Part shown: positions 12,486-23,900 of the stretch, piece after piece
Layout of the letters: the number at the start of each line of letters is the position of its first letter
How positions within the stretch are numbered: position 1 is the first letter of the stretch
Assembly (NCBI GenBank): GCA_026008535.1
Contig: BRKX01000003.1
Span: 66,799,001 to 66,863,000, forward strand
Direction of reading: 5' to 3'
From: Perilla frutescens
Taxonomy: Eukaryota > Streptophyta > Magnoliopsida > Lamiales > Lamiaceae
Length of the DNA stretch: 64,000 nucleotides
Translations under genes and position numbers: made by a program
Notes under the pieces: generated by a model
What the model was told of the DNA's origin: nothing
Databases searched by the model: none
Seen by the model: the letters and a program-made list of their open reading frames with translations, nothing else

Positions 12486-13389
12486 TATAAGAGTTGTAAT
12501 GTATGTATATATATATATATATATATATGTCTGTCTATACGTATATATGTAAATAGTATATGCATGTGATTGTGTGTAGTGATAAAGATTTGGTGCATGA
12601 TTTCTTTTGGTACATTTATATATGTAACGTGTGTGTATATATATATTTATATATGTATGTATATATTGTTTTATGTTAGTTGTTTAAATAAATCAATGGG
12701 ATTATAGAATTGTGTCATGTACGTATGATTATGTATTAAGCATGAGTTAATGGTTTAGTCTCATGCATTGATTTTATCGTGTTATTCATTTTATTAATTC
12801 TAGATAATTAATTATAGGGCGCGCAGGACTTAATCGGTTAATATCAAAGTCAAGGTTAAGGTGGGGTTTTACGTTGAATTTGTCCATGTTATCCTCTCTA
12901 TATGTTTTATTGAATGTATGTGATGTCACAGCATAGCAAAAGCCTTCAGGCTATCACGCAGAGCTTATGGGCTATCACGCAGAGCCTTCGGGTTGCACGC
13001 AGAGCTTTCGAGCTATCACGCAGAGCCTTCGAGCTACATAGTTTGGTCTACGGACTGAACACAAGTTTATTATTTGCATATTATTTTGTTTGATATATAG
13101 TTTGGATAATTGGACACTCCCCACTGAGTTAGTAGTACTCACCCCTGAAATTACTTATCTTTTTAGGTGTTGTCTCGGGTGATGCGTAGCGGGCAAGATG
13201 TGATGATGGCGGTTAAGTGGTCAAGCATGATTAAATGAGATTTTATTTTATTTATTTTGACTTTATTTTTCTATAATAAATGTCAAATTATGATTTGAAA
13301 ATTCCGCTGTATTTTAAGTAAAGTATTTTATTAATAAAAAGTATGGATAACGTACATTTTTCTATTAAAAGTGAAATTGGGCCGTTACA
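11625..13389 (+). repeat. 5' LTR (1765 bp)
   Basis: Starts TGTAGCGACC and ends GCCGTTACA directly before the primer-binding site. A TATAAATA box is at 12064-12071, so transcripts would start near 12095. Long TA/TG microsatellites occupy about 12390-12530. A tandem hairpin array lies at 12941-13035. A CACTGAGT...ACTCACCCC...TTTTTAGGTG block at about 13121-13170 is shared with other LTRs in the window. Confidence 0.92.
12941..13035 (+). repeat. 21-bp tandem array of predicted RNA hairpins, 5' LTR copy
   Basis: Five units start at 12941, 12962, 12983, 13003 and 13024. Each holds a 12-nt self-complementary word such as AGCC-TTCG-GGCT or AGCT-TTCG-AGCT (4-bp stem, 4-nt loop), joined by an ATCACGCAG-type linker. 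The array lies downstream of the TATA box, so it should be present in the RNA. Confidence 0.85.
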
Positions 13390-13392
13390 GAG

Positions 13393-13405
13393 TGGTATCA
13401 GAGAC
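13393..13405 (+). other. primer-binding site (initiator Met-tRNA type)
   Basis: TGGTATCAGAGAC begins three bases after the end of the 5' LTR. It matches the conserved plant retrotransposon primer site TGGTATCAGAGC except for one inserted A. Confidence 0.85.
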
Positions 13406-13593
13406 ACGTCTACTTTCCTGCATACTTAAAAAATGCATGTAAGTAAGTAATGGTCGTCATCATATCCGCCGCATCGCGCCGAGAAGAGGTAAAGGTTAAA
13501 GTTTTGTGTCTTGTGAAAGTTTATGAAAGTATTTTCCTATGAAAATGTTTTTAACAGTCCTCGAGATTTACTTTAAGATTATAATTTTTCCAG

Positions 13594-13953
13594 ATGACTA
13601 GAACTTGCAAAGACCAAAAGATCGTGATAGAAGGTCACCAACCAGCTTTGTCGGTAGAAGTACGTATTAGAACCCGCAAAGCTAGACTTATTGATGATTT
13701 ATGGGAATTTCAGTGGGATGAAACAATAGGAGTAGAAAGACAGTTGATGAGAATCTACAAGATTTGGAGGAAAATTAAGAAAGAGGAGATAGAATTCGAC
13801 CTTATGATAGCTACTGAAATAGTCGGTGTAGCTATACCTAAGTTATTGAAGCCCTTCGCCAATGAGATTGCTAAAGAAATGTTGGAATATACTCCAGGGT
13901 TTAGAAAAATAATAAATTTTGAAAAGTTCGTGCTCCGCCTTATGGATGAATAG
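13594..13953 (+). CDS. 119-residue protein of unknown function inside the non-autonomous retrotransposon
   Basis: This is the only substantial frame of the interior, starting with ATG 200 bp after the primer site and ending at TAG. The product is rich in basic and acidic residues (an N-terminal TRTCKDQK block, a central RKIKKEEIEFD block) with a hydrophobic stretch around IATEIVGVAIPKLLKPFA. I see no zinc knuckle, protease motif or other known domain. It sits where gag should be and may be a residual gag N-terminus or an unrelated captured frame. Whether it is translated is unknown. Confidence 0.4.
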   Translation: MTRTCKDQKIVIEGHQPALSVEVRIRTRKARLIDDLWEFQWDETIGVERQLMRIYKIWRKIKKEEIEFDLMIATEIVGVAIPKLLKPFANEIAKEMLEYTPGFRKIINFEKFVLRLMDE

Positions 13954-14129
13954 AGAGGCAAGGTCTTTGGAAGAGAACTAAGGGATTCGAAGAGAGGACC
14001 AAGTAATGAGACCTCTTCAAATAAGAGACGGAGGAGGTGAAGCTAGTAATATTTAGAAATGATAGAGTAAGTTAAGTTATATATCTTCTAGAATTTACGA
14101 TCTTGTAATTCAACTTTTGATTAATAAAA

Positions 14130-14130
<1 letters not shown>

Positions 14131-14160
<30 letters not shown>
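14131..14160. repeat. (ATT)n microsatellite
   Basis: About ten perfect ATT units lie between the 119-residue frame and the 3' LTR. Confidence 0.85.
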
Positions 14161-14880
14161 AAAGTTATAAAGTTAGAACTCTATACAAAATGAGATTGGT
14201 AGAGAATACCTAAGCTATAGTTAGGAGATTTACGTATTAGGAAATATAAGAAGTATAAAAGATTTTTTTAGAGTAAGCGTGTCGATGATGAGGAAGTATA
14301 GAAGTATATGAGGATAGTGTTAGGTCTAGATACCAACAAGATACAACTAATGAGGAAATGAGAATGGGTGTTAGGTATAGATTTTGCAGTTTGAGGTGTA
14401 AGTAAGTAATTTCGAGGATGAAATTTTTTTAAGTAGGGAGGGATGTAGCGACCCGTTTTCTTCATATTTAAATTTGCTACATTCTTTTCTAAAAATATTT
14501 TTATTCATTTTATTATGTGTGATATTAATTGATTAAATCTAATAAGTCGCGTCTAAGTAATTTATATTTTTTTTTTCTAAGCATGAATTCATTTTAGTAT
14601 ATAGTAATTTCATAGTATGAGCTTGCATTTAATTCTTTTTTTAATTAGAGTGCCTAAATTGTTGTATTTTATTTATTTTGTCCAAAGTTTATTTTTCTAT
14701 CCCATTTTATGATGATTGAAGTCCAAGTCTTTTTCAAGCCCAAATCTTTATTATATTTTTTTTCCTTTTTATTTATTTCTTATCTTCTCCTCCAAGTAGA
14801 AGATAACCATGAGAGAATCCTTGTTCTATCAAAATCCTCTATGAAATCCTAACCATACTAGTATAAATAGGGGTCTCAAC

Positions 14881-15003
14881 TTTGGAAAATTCTATGCTAC
14901 CCCCTGGGTATTACCTTAAGTGTCACAATAGGTCTATTGTGACACTACAAAATATCTATTGTGACACTTTGGGTAATGCCCAGAGGGTAGCATAGAATTT
15001 TTC
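14881..15003. mobile_element. 123-bp MITE nested in the 3' LTR
   Basis: An extra segment absent from the 5' LTR. Its ends are inverted repeats built on GAAAATTCTATGCTACCC, and it is flanked by the 8-bp direct repeat GTCTCAAC (14873-14880 and 15004-15011). An 8-bp duplication fits hAT elements; a 9-bp Mutator duplication with one mismatch is also possible. The inside is palindromic and contains TGTGACACT words. It landed about 12 bp downstream of the LTR TATA box. Confidence 0.85.
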
Positions 15004-15869
15004 GTCTCAACCTTTCACTTTTCTCACCCCAAAATAAAAGAGTTCGAAAGTTCTTTCCCTTTAAAGAGTTTTTGTCCAGCTAGAGGTATGGATTTCCTTC
15101 TGTCTCTTTCCTTCTCTGCAGTAGCATGTCTTGACTTGGAGTTTTCATGAATTTTGTAGCAGAGAGAGAGAGCAATGATTCTATATTAAAATCTTTTGTT
15201 GGTAGAAAGCTTTTAGTAAAAGAGTTGAGTGGGACCGTGTTATTTATTATCTACCGGAGACTATCTTCTTTTGTTTATATAGATGTATGCATGGTTTGGC
15301 TTGTGTGTGTGATTGAATATATATATATATATGTATGTATATATATAATATGTGATTGATGTATATATATGTAATATATATGTGCGTATATAATATATAT
15401 ATATGTGTGTGTGTGTGTTATAAGAGTTGTAATGTGTATATATATATATATATGTCTGTCTATACGTATATATGTAAATAGTATATGCATGTGATTGTGT
15501 GTAGTGATAAAGATTTGGTGCATGATTTCTTTTGGTATATTTATATATGTAACGTGTGTATGTGTGTGTATATATATTTATGTGTATGTATGTATTATTT
15601 TATGTTTGTTGTTTAAATAAATCAATGGGATTATAGAATTATGTCACGTACGTATGATTATGTATTAAGCATGCTTTAATAGTTTAGTCTCATGCATTAA
15701 TTTTATTGTGTTATTCATTTTATTAATTCTAGATAATTAATTATAGGACGCGCAGGACTTAATCGGTTAATATCAAGGTCAATGTCAAGGTGGGGTTTTA
15801 CGTTGAATTTGTCCATGTTATCCTCTCTATATGTTTTATTGAATGTATGTGATGTCATAGCATAGGAAG

Positions 15870-15985
15870 AGCCTTCGGGCTATCACACAGAGCTTATAGG
15901 CTATCACGCAGAGCCTTCGGGCTACACGCAGAGCCTACGGGCTATCACGCAGAGCTTTCGAGCTATCACGCAGAGCCTCCGGGCT
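15870..15985 (+). repeat. 21-bp tandem array of predicted RNA hairpins, 3' LTR copy
   Basis: Six units start at 15870, 15891, 15912, 15932, 15953 and 15974. Four-base loops are TTCG, TATA, TTCG, TACG, TTCG and TCCG. Stems are AGCC/GGCT or AGCT/AGCT, with wobble-compatible variants. Confidence 0.85.
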
Positions 15986-16391
15986 ACATGGTTTGGTCTA
16001 CGGACTGAACACAAGTTTATTATTTGCATATTATTCTGTTTGATATATAGTTTGGATAATTGGACACTCTCCACTGAGTTAGTAGTACTCACCCCTGAAA
16101 CTACTTATCTTTTCAGGTGTTGTCTCGGATGATGCGTAGCGGGCAAGATGTGATGATGATGATCAAGTGGTCAAGCATGATTAAATGAAATTTTATTTTA
16201 TTTATTTTGACTTTATTTTTCTGTAATAAATGTCAAATTATGATTTGAAACTTCCGCTGTATTTCAAGTAAAGTATTTTATTAATAAAAAGCATGGATAA
16301 CATGCATTTTTCTATTAAAAGTGAAATTGGAGGATTACAATATCCAATAATATATTTATACTTTTGCTAGTGTTTAATTATATTTTATATT

Positions 16392-16628
16392 CTCATCGTT
16401 TCCAATTAAGTGTCATTTTGGATGAATGTATACAAATTAAAAAATTAATTTAGTTACCTAATACACCTTTGTCTAAATACATTAAATGAGTTAAATATGG
16501 ATGTATAAATGCATTAAATAAGGACAAATGTGTGAAAATGTAAATTTTTTGTTTCAAATTTGTAGAATGACATTTTTTTTAAACAAAAATAAAATACTAG
16601 AATGACACTTATTCAGAAACAAAGGGAG
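16392..16628. mobile_element. Stowaway-like MITE (237 bp)
   Basis: Left end CTCATCGTTTCCAATTAAGT and right end ACTTATTCAGAAACAAAGGGAG are imperfect inverted repeats of the plant family with CTCCCTCCGTTTC-type ends. The right flank is TA; the left flank has lost it. It is related to the better preserved copy at 31392-31635. Confidence 0.65.
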
Positions 16629-17429
16629 TATATATCTTGGGGTGTCATTTAATTATGTATTTGTACAATTTGAGATCACGAAAGTAAGACTTTGCCCCTG
16701 ATACAAAATTAGTGTAATGATTTGTCATTTATTTTATGTCTCATTCTTATTTACGAATAACTAATCAATTAGCCTTATATAATAAGTACAAACTCGAAGT
16801 TATAAAATGTGCAAGTCAAACTCTATTAAACGAGGTAATTGGTCCTGCATCATAGATACTGACACTTATAGTAAATCTTATTTATGTGTCGCAATAGTCT
16901 GGTAATCATACTAAAAGGTAGATCACACTAGAAAACGGAGAATTCCACCCTCCCTGTAAGGGTAGTGCCCTAACCCTTTCAAAATTTGACACGTGGCTGT
17001 GGTCAATTATATTCTTTTCAATTTTTTATTCTGTGAAATACACAAAAAGTGAAAGGGGGAAGTGAAAAGGGGAAAAGTGAAAGGAGTGAAAAATTCTCCC
17101 GCCCCTGTACACATGTACAGAACATTCTATTCCCACAATTCCCACCACATTCTAGACTTGAAAATCCCCATATCAAAGAAAAAGTTACTCGAAAATCAGA
17201 GACACAAAAAATTCTTGTAGATTTGGTTTTACTACATCGATAATCTAGAACTCATTCTTTGACGCCGCCGAAGATCAGGTCTGCTATTCTTTTATTTTGT
17301 AGTTTTTAACACTTCACAAATATCTTTTTGGCAAATGGGTTATGAAATCGTGATTAACTAATGTCAATATCAGTCCATAAATATTAATCAGAACTTTCTC
17401 TGTTTTCTAGAGGGCATTTATGAAATATT

Positions 17430-20047
17430 ATGGAAGAAAACACATCCCAAAATGTATTACACTCAGGAAACTTATTTGAAAGTGCAGGTTTGTATTTTGT
17501 TTTGTATATTTATTGAACAGATTGTAACATTTTATTAAATTGTTCCTAATAGATGAAATTATTCATTGTAGATAATGAAAACTATGGTGATACGACAAAG
17601 ATGTCAAATGAGAAATGCAGAGTGGAAGAATTGGCATTGATCCAACTTGACAAGAACGATGTACTAACTGATCTATCACTTGCTGATCAATTGGAGAGTA
17701 AGTTAGCAGTTGGGGAAATTGTGACAAGTGTGGATGATGCATATTTATTATATTGCTCTTATGCTCATGCTAAAGGCTTTAGCGTTAGAAAAGGCGATCA
17801 ACGTTATTTTTCTCAAACTAGTGAACTGCAGTCAAAAGAGTTTGAGTGTTCTTGTGAAGGGAAAACAGATGAGAAGGAATCAAAAGATAAAATTCCAAAA
17901 TATCAGAAGCTATCAACTAGAACAAATTGCAAAGCAAGGTTCAAGATTAAAAGAGAAAGAGGGGGGCCCTGAAAGGTCAGTAGGTTTATCAAAGAGCATA
18001 ATCATGAAATGGTTAGGTCTGATCACACACATCTATTGAGATCATCACGCAATATTTCATGTGCTAAAAGTTTGACATTGAAAGCTATGGTGAATGCTGG
18101 AATAGGTGTGGTCAATGTCGTTTCATACATGGAAAATAAAGCACAAGGGCCACAATATTTGAGATTTACGAGAAAAGATGCATATAATTATCTTGATCAT
18201 TTGTAAAGACATATAGAAGTTGAAAATGGTGATGCTTCTGCATTGATTCATTTTTTTTATAAATAAGTCGAATAAAGAACCACACTTTTATTGGAATGTT
18301 CAAGTGGATAATGATGACATGGTTATGAATTTCTTTTTTAGAGATCACAAATGTTTGGTTGATTATGAGTATTTTGGTGATGTTATATCAGTTGATACTA
18401 CATATAGAACAAATAAGTACAATCTAGTTTGTGCACCTTTTGTTGGGATAAATCACCACAAAGCAGAATGTGATGTTTGGTTTGGCTTTCATGTCTGATG
18501 AAACAAAGTCTTCATTTAAATGGTTATTTAGTACATTTTTTGATGCTATGAACGGGAAACAACCTGAAACAATCTTTAGTGATCAATGTCAAGCGATGAT
18601 AAATGCCATCGAAATAGTGTTTCCAAAAGGTCATCATCATCTATGTCAATGGCATATCAATCAGAATGCTCCTTCACACTTAGAAAATTTAAATGGTGAT
18701 AGAATGTTTAAACAATTGTGGCATCAGTGTATGAGTAGGTGTGATTATGTAGAAGAGTTTGAGACTACCTAGAAATTGATGATTGATAAATTTGATTTGA
18801 GTGATCATAAATGGTTAAACAACATGTATAAAATACGGTGTAAGTGGGCTACTATTTTTAGTAATTACAAGTTTAGTGCTGGTTTATTAGCTACATCTAG
18901 AAGTGAGAGTACAAATTCAGCTTTGAAGAAAGTCGGCACCAGTTATATTACATTGCATGATTTTGTCCTAAATTTTGAGAAAACTCTAAACTGTTGGCAT
19001 ACAAATGAGTCTTTTGAGGATAACCATTGTCAGCAAGAGAGATCTTCATCAGTTCTAAAAGATAATCCATTAATTTCTCAAGTTGTTGATATATATACAT
19101 TGAACATTTTCAACATTTTTGAGTTAGAGATGATCAAATGCATGACCACAACATTTGTTGGGGAGCTATTTTCTTATGATGTTGATTGAATTCAAAGTGA
19201 AATCTTTTGATGACAGCTCAACAGTTAAGCAAGTGGTGTTTGATAAATGGAATTGTGCAATAAAGTGTAATTGTCACAAGTTTGAGACTACGGAATTTTA
19301 TGTAGGCATGCGTTGAAAGTGATGAATTATTTTGATGTGAATGTGATACCAGAACCTTACATAAAGAGAAGGTGGATGAAAAATGCGAAGAACGGGGTAC
19401 TGAATGAGGTTGGTGAAATTTTGTGTACAAACACTGATACATTTGACATGGTCTTTGTGAATCAAACAATGAGATCAATGTACGATCTTACCATGAAATG
19501 CAAAGGAAATAAAGAGGCTAAAGATATTTTGAGTGGAATTCTTGAAGCTGGAAGACACCAATTGGATGCTTTATTGAAAAATGCTAAAGTTGATCAATTC
19601 AATCACAATGTGTCTGATTCTTTGATTGTTGAAGATGATGTGCATATAAAGAATCCTCGATGTGCCAAGACAAGAGGAATTAGTAATTCTCGCATTGTAC
19701 GCCACTGGGACAAGAGCAAAAGAGGAAAAAGAAAAGGAAAAGTTCACTGTTCAAGTAAGTTTTACGATTTTTAATTTGTTGAGTAGTTTTTTTCTAAAAT
19801 ATACTAACATTTATTTTAAATTGTAGATGTGAAAACCATCAAAAGAAAGAGACCATGCTCAAAAGAAACTACTCATATTCAACATTCACAAGAAACAAAT
19901 CATACTACCCTGTCTCAAATTTTACCGTTTTCTGCCCAGTTTGAGATCAGTCAAGCACATCCATACTATCAATATCTTATGCAAGGTGGTGGAAACATTC
20001 AAGTTGGAGTATTATCACATCCATTTGAGAATCCTTATCAACAATGA
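17430..20047 (+). pseudogene. FAR1/MULE transposase, inactivated
   Basis: Likely exons are 17430-17487, 17572 to about 19755, and about 19827-20047. The order is a FAR1-type DNA-binding region (about 17730-18000, Cys-rich centre, HNH end), a MULE transposase core and a SWIM finger. The catalytic acids are still visible in SVDTTYRTN, IFSDQ and SRSESTNSA contexts, near 18390, 18580 and 18905. Lesions: TGA at 17970-17972 and TAG at 18770-18772 (both at expected Trp codons), TAA at 18204-18206, frameshifts near 18250-18270, 18462 and 19185, and one more in the SWIM region near 19290. With at least seven lesions it cannot encode a working transposase. Confidence 0.92.
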
Positions 20048-20958
20048 TGATCTTACTAGTCAATGAGATAATTTTTTGTATAGTCATTCACATATTTTGA
20101 TCTTACCATTGGGGATAAGAGTTTTTGTATGTCTCCTTCACATATTTTGATCTTACTAGTCAAGGAGATAGTTTTTGCTGATAGTACCTTTACATATATT
20201 TTTGTACACGGTTTTTGTATTAAAATTAATGTAGACTATGAAGGATATATATAGTCTTTGTGGAGAAGTTTTGTTCGAACAATGGATTATAATGAATAGT
20301 TTAAATTATCTTCATCTAGATTGTTCAAGCATTGTTCTTATGTCTTGAAAGAGGAATTTTCTATTCTTTTTCTCTTTTATGATCATTTTTTTGGAAAAAA
20401 AAACGTTAAGTGTAGCAATTTCTTTGTTGCACCAGGTAACATTTTCAAAATGGTAATTCAAATAAAACAATGAATCTGTTGAAGTTCACAAACATATAAT
20501 ATACCCATATTTTCAATTTTAAAAAGTAGTTCAAAAATACAAAAATACAAAAATACATTTATGCAAAATATATTCCAGAACCATAGACTTGTTTTAAGTA
20601 GACATCCATTGAGAACTTTTGACAAACAGTTGTTATGCATATGCCTATAGAAAAATCTTTCAACACCCAATGTAATTTATCGAGAAACAAAATACATTGA
20701 TACTTGAAATTGCCATAAAAGACTTCCAACTTCTTTCCTTGCCTCATGGAAACACGATCTGCAATGGAAGTCAACCATCAAAGTTGGGATGAAATATTCA
20801 ATGGAAAGATCAGCTTTTTACAATGAAAATAAAATAATTTTATTTCTCCCCCATGAATAGTGATTCAATATGAATATTAAGAACAAATTTTCAATTCGAA
20901 ATTCACTCACAAATTGAAATTGGGCGAAATGAAAATTTGAATTTGACGTGAATGAAAT
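20048..20958. other. 3' part of the MULE, with a short degenerate tandem repeat
   Basis: At 20048-20180 a unit of about 50-60 bp containing CACATATTTTGATCTTAC is repeated two to three times. The remainder is AT-rich with no credible gene; the small minus-strand frames around 20458-20774 show no domain. Confidence 0.5.
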
Positions 20959-23900
20959 TGTAACGCCCCAGATTTTTGAATAGGGTTTAGAGAATCCTTA
21001 AGCGTAATTAAGAAGTTAAGGAAGAGATTTTTATAAGGTTTAAGTGAAGTCAGTTGTCAGTCACAACTTTAGGGGTCAATTTTCGTGAAATCGTATTTTC
21101 AAAATTTTGATCTTAACTCTGTTATGGCCGATTTTGATCTTTTTAGAAAGGTTTTAACTTAAGGGGTATGCTGGTGTTTTCGGATTTTAAATCTGAGGTC
21201 GTTTGAGGTCCCGGTGGTGAAAAATGTATTTAAAGGATTTATGAATAGTAACTTTTGCGTGCGTTCATGATTTGGAAAATTTAGGAAATCCTTTTTGTTA
21301 ATCCGAGTCTTGTTCTGTTAGGTCTTTCTTATGGGAAATGACTCAAGAAATTCGTTGGCGTTCACGGATTTTAATTCTGAGGTCAATCGAACGCTCGAGA
21401 GCAAAATCTGTCAGTCTGAGTGAATAGTAAAAGTAATTCCAAAAAAGGAATCTTTGCTCGTCTTTCTTCTGACGACTTGTTCTTCATCCTTAGTTAAGTT
21501 GGTTCAATAGTACTCGAGCCAACGAGTCTCCCAAAATTTTCAGATTTCGTGTCTGAGGTCATTTGGACCTCGACATCGAATAAAGCAGCTTTAACCAAAC
21601 CCGGAGTAACTTTTGCAGTATCCTTGCACTGCAGAAGCTTCTTGGAGAAGCCAAATCCACTTCTATAAATAGGGGAGCACCCATTCACTCCCATTTGCTC
21701 ATTTTCACTTCTTACATCTCCATTTCTTGAGAGAGGAAAGGTTGAGAGGAAAGTCGAAAGTAGTGGAGAGTCTCTTCGTGAGTTCATCCCTGAGTCGACG
21801 AGCGGAGTGGCATGGAAGAGATGCGGTGAGGGAAGGTGCTAGGGGCACCGTCGGGTTGAAGCAAGCGGCTCTGCCATTGTTGCAACTCGACAAGACACCG
21901 AACACCTTCCTTCGACGCACTCGACTCCGTTCATTCTTTTTCATCGACGTCGGATCCAAGTTCCTTCTTATTTCATTTTCGCGTTTCTTTTCTGTTTTTC
22001 ATTTTCGTAAGCTTATTATTCTGCTCCTGTTATTATTATTGTTGTTATTCTCGTTATTTAGTTCAAAGTTTCATTTAAATTCCGTATTTAAATCCCGTAT
22101 TTAAAGTTCCGTATTTAAAGTTTTGTCAAGTTTAAGAGATAGTCGTGTTTATGCTGTTATTATGTCGATTTCTTTTCAAGTTTAAAGTATGCTCATTTTT
22201 AAATTTTGGCTAAGTGTTAAGCCTTGTTTTATGTTCAAAACATCAAAGAAAGGGAGAGACGATCGAGTAACGCCTCGACCAACACCTCGATCGAGAGTTT
22301 TTGAAGGTCATGAGATAGCTCGGACTGTGCAAGGCATAGCACGGCCCGTGCAGAGCTCTCAATGAAATCCCAAAATTTCTCGGCAGATAGCACGGTCTGT
22401 GTTAGGGTCTGCACGGACCGTGCTAGCTTAGCACAGACCGTGTCGGAAAGTTGGTCGTGTTTTGCTTCACCTTAAGGCCTAGCACGGCCCGTTCAAGGCT
22501 TCTGCAGCTATGTTTTTGCTTCAAGCTTGTTCTAAACTCGAGTCTTTCAAACCCTCGTGTTTTATAAAGGTTCTAAAGTCGTGCAATGTATGTTTAAGTC
22601 CTAGTTAAAGGAGGAAAGGCTAGGTGTTGTTTGATTTCTCGTTAGATGTTAGAAATCTTCGAAGGAAGGCCGTTAAGTCGATATTCAACTTTTATAGGAA
22701 GATGTGAGCCCCGAGGAGAACCAAGGAAGGATTTTCGGCTCGTTGCTTCATCCACGTGCTCATTATCGAGGTTCTCATCATCGAGGTGGGTAGTTCTAAA
22801 CCAATTATAAGGTTTGAGTTATTAAGATCTAGAAGCATGATAGGGCAAGATGAATATCCAATTAAAATATTTTATGCTATGCCTGATTAGTCTCTGTACA
22901 AGGAAAGGAAAGGAAATGAAAGAAAGGACGAAAGTTATAGCATGATTATGTTAATTGTTATTTGAGCTCTTGATTAAGTAAAGGATGTATGTTTTGATAT
23001 GTTGTAATATCTTATAGTTGATTTATTTAAAGTATAGACGATCATGATCATAAGTTAAGTTATTGTTGATATTACGATTGATGAATGTTGTTTAAGTAAC
23101 TAAAGCCTTGTAGGTTGATTATATTATTCCCTTGTAGCATTAAGGTTATAGCCTTTATTAAGAAATGCAATCTAGATGTTTTAATCTAGGTTATGTTTTA
23201 TGCTAGTATAATTTAGCATTGATGCTTTGATATTAAGGTTTGAATGTGAGAATTCAATTTTGAGGATTGAGGATTAAGGATTTAAGGTTAAGGATTTGAT
23301 ATTGAATATTATGATTCAATTATTGTTAAGCAAGTTATCGAGCTCAAAGAACAATTTTATTGCACTATCATGTTGTGACATTCGTGTCACTAATGTTGTA
23401 TTATTTGATAAGTAAAGGAGTCACTGCTGGGCAATTCTCTCGCATACTCAGTAGGGTATTTGAGGTAACCCCTCTCTTATCCTAAAGGCATATCTAAGGG
23501 TGCAGTAGACATTAGGTTTGAGCCAGGAAAGGCGCCAGAAAAGGAAGTAAAAGGTTTTGCGAATATGGATAGGCCTTTTGCGTTTTGCTCTCCATATGCC
23601 GCTAGTTTATAATTGGATATTTCAAAGTTTAATAAAGAGTTTTCTCGTAAAACTCCACTGAGTACATTAGTGCTCACGCCCTCTTTTTCAAAATATTTTC
23701 AGGTTGAGATGCTGAGGTCGGTGATGTGTTGTTGGTGGGGTTGCTCGAGTTGTTTAAGTTTCCAAAGTTGTTGCTTTATGGTTACATGATTTTCTTCCGC
23801 TATGTTTCTGCTAATTACTCTAAAATCTGGTATTTAGTCTTGATACATGTAACTTAATTCTTGATAATAGTATGTCTTAAATGCTATGATTCCTAAATAG

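Larger units (their letters stand above)
11625..16339 (+). mobile_element. non-autonomous LTR retrotransposon (gypsy/chromovirus-like derivative)
   Basis: It has two direct LTRs (11625-13389 and 14444-16339), both starting TGTAGCGACCCG and ending TTACA. The pair is flanked by a perfect 5-bp target repeat ATATC (11620-11624 and 16340-16344). A primer-binding site TGGTATCAGAG lies at 13393 and a purine-rich tract at 14433-14443. The interior is only about 1.05 kb and holds one 119-residue frame, so protease, reverse transcriptase and integrase are missing and the element would depend on a relative. The word block before the PPT (TTCGAGGATGAAATTTTTTT) and the LTR terminal words resemble Tekay/Del-type Ty3/gypsy elements; this lineage is an inference. 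Confidence 0.92.
14444..16339 (+). repeat. 3' LTR (1896 bp)
   Basis: Starts TGTAGCGACC directly after the polypurine tract and ends GGATTACA before the target repeat. It is close to the 5' LTR over its length, with shorter TA tracts, a 123-bp insertion at 14881-15003, and one hairpin unit more (six against five). TATAAATA lies at 14862-14869, directly upstream of the insertion. Confidence 0.92.

Noticed and set aside
14881..15003. Attribution of the nested MITE to the same family as the 600-bp MULE because both contain GTGACACT
   Set aside because: The terminal sequences differ and the target repeat is 8 bp rather than 9 bp; a shared 8-base word is weak evidence.
15275..15523. 82-residue frame rich in Ile, Tyr, His and Thr
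   Set aside because: Translation of a (TA)n/(TG)n microsatellite in the LTR.
21727..22104. 125-residue frame starting MREERLRGKSK
   Set aside because: Lies just downstream of the TATA box inside the 3.5-kb solo LTR; it ends in a Leu run from TTATTATT sequence and has no domain.
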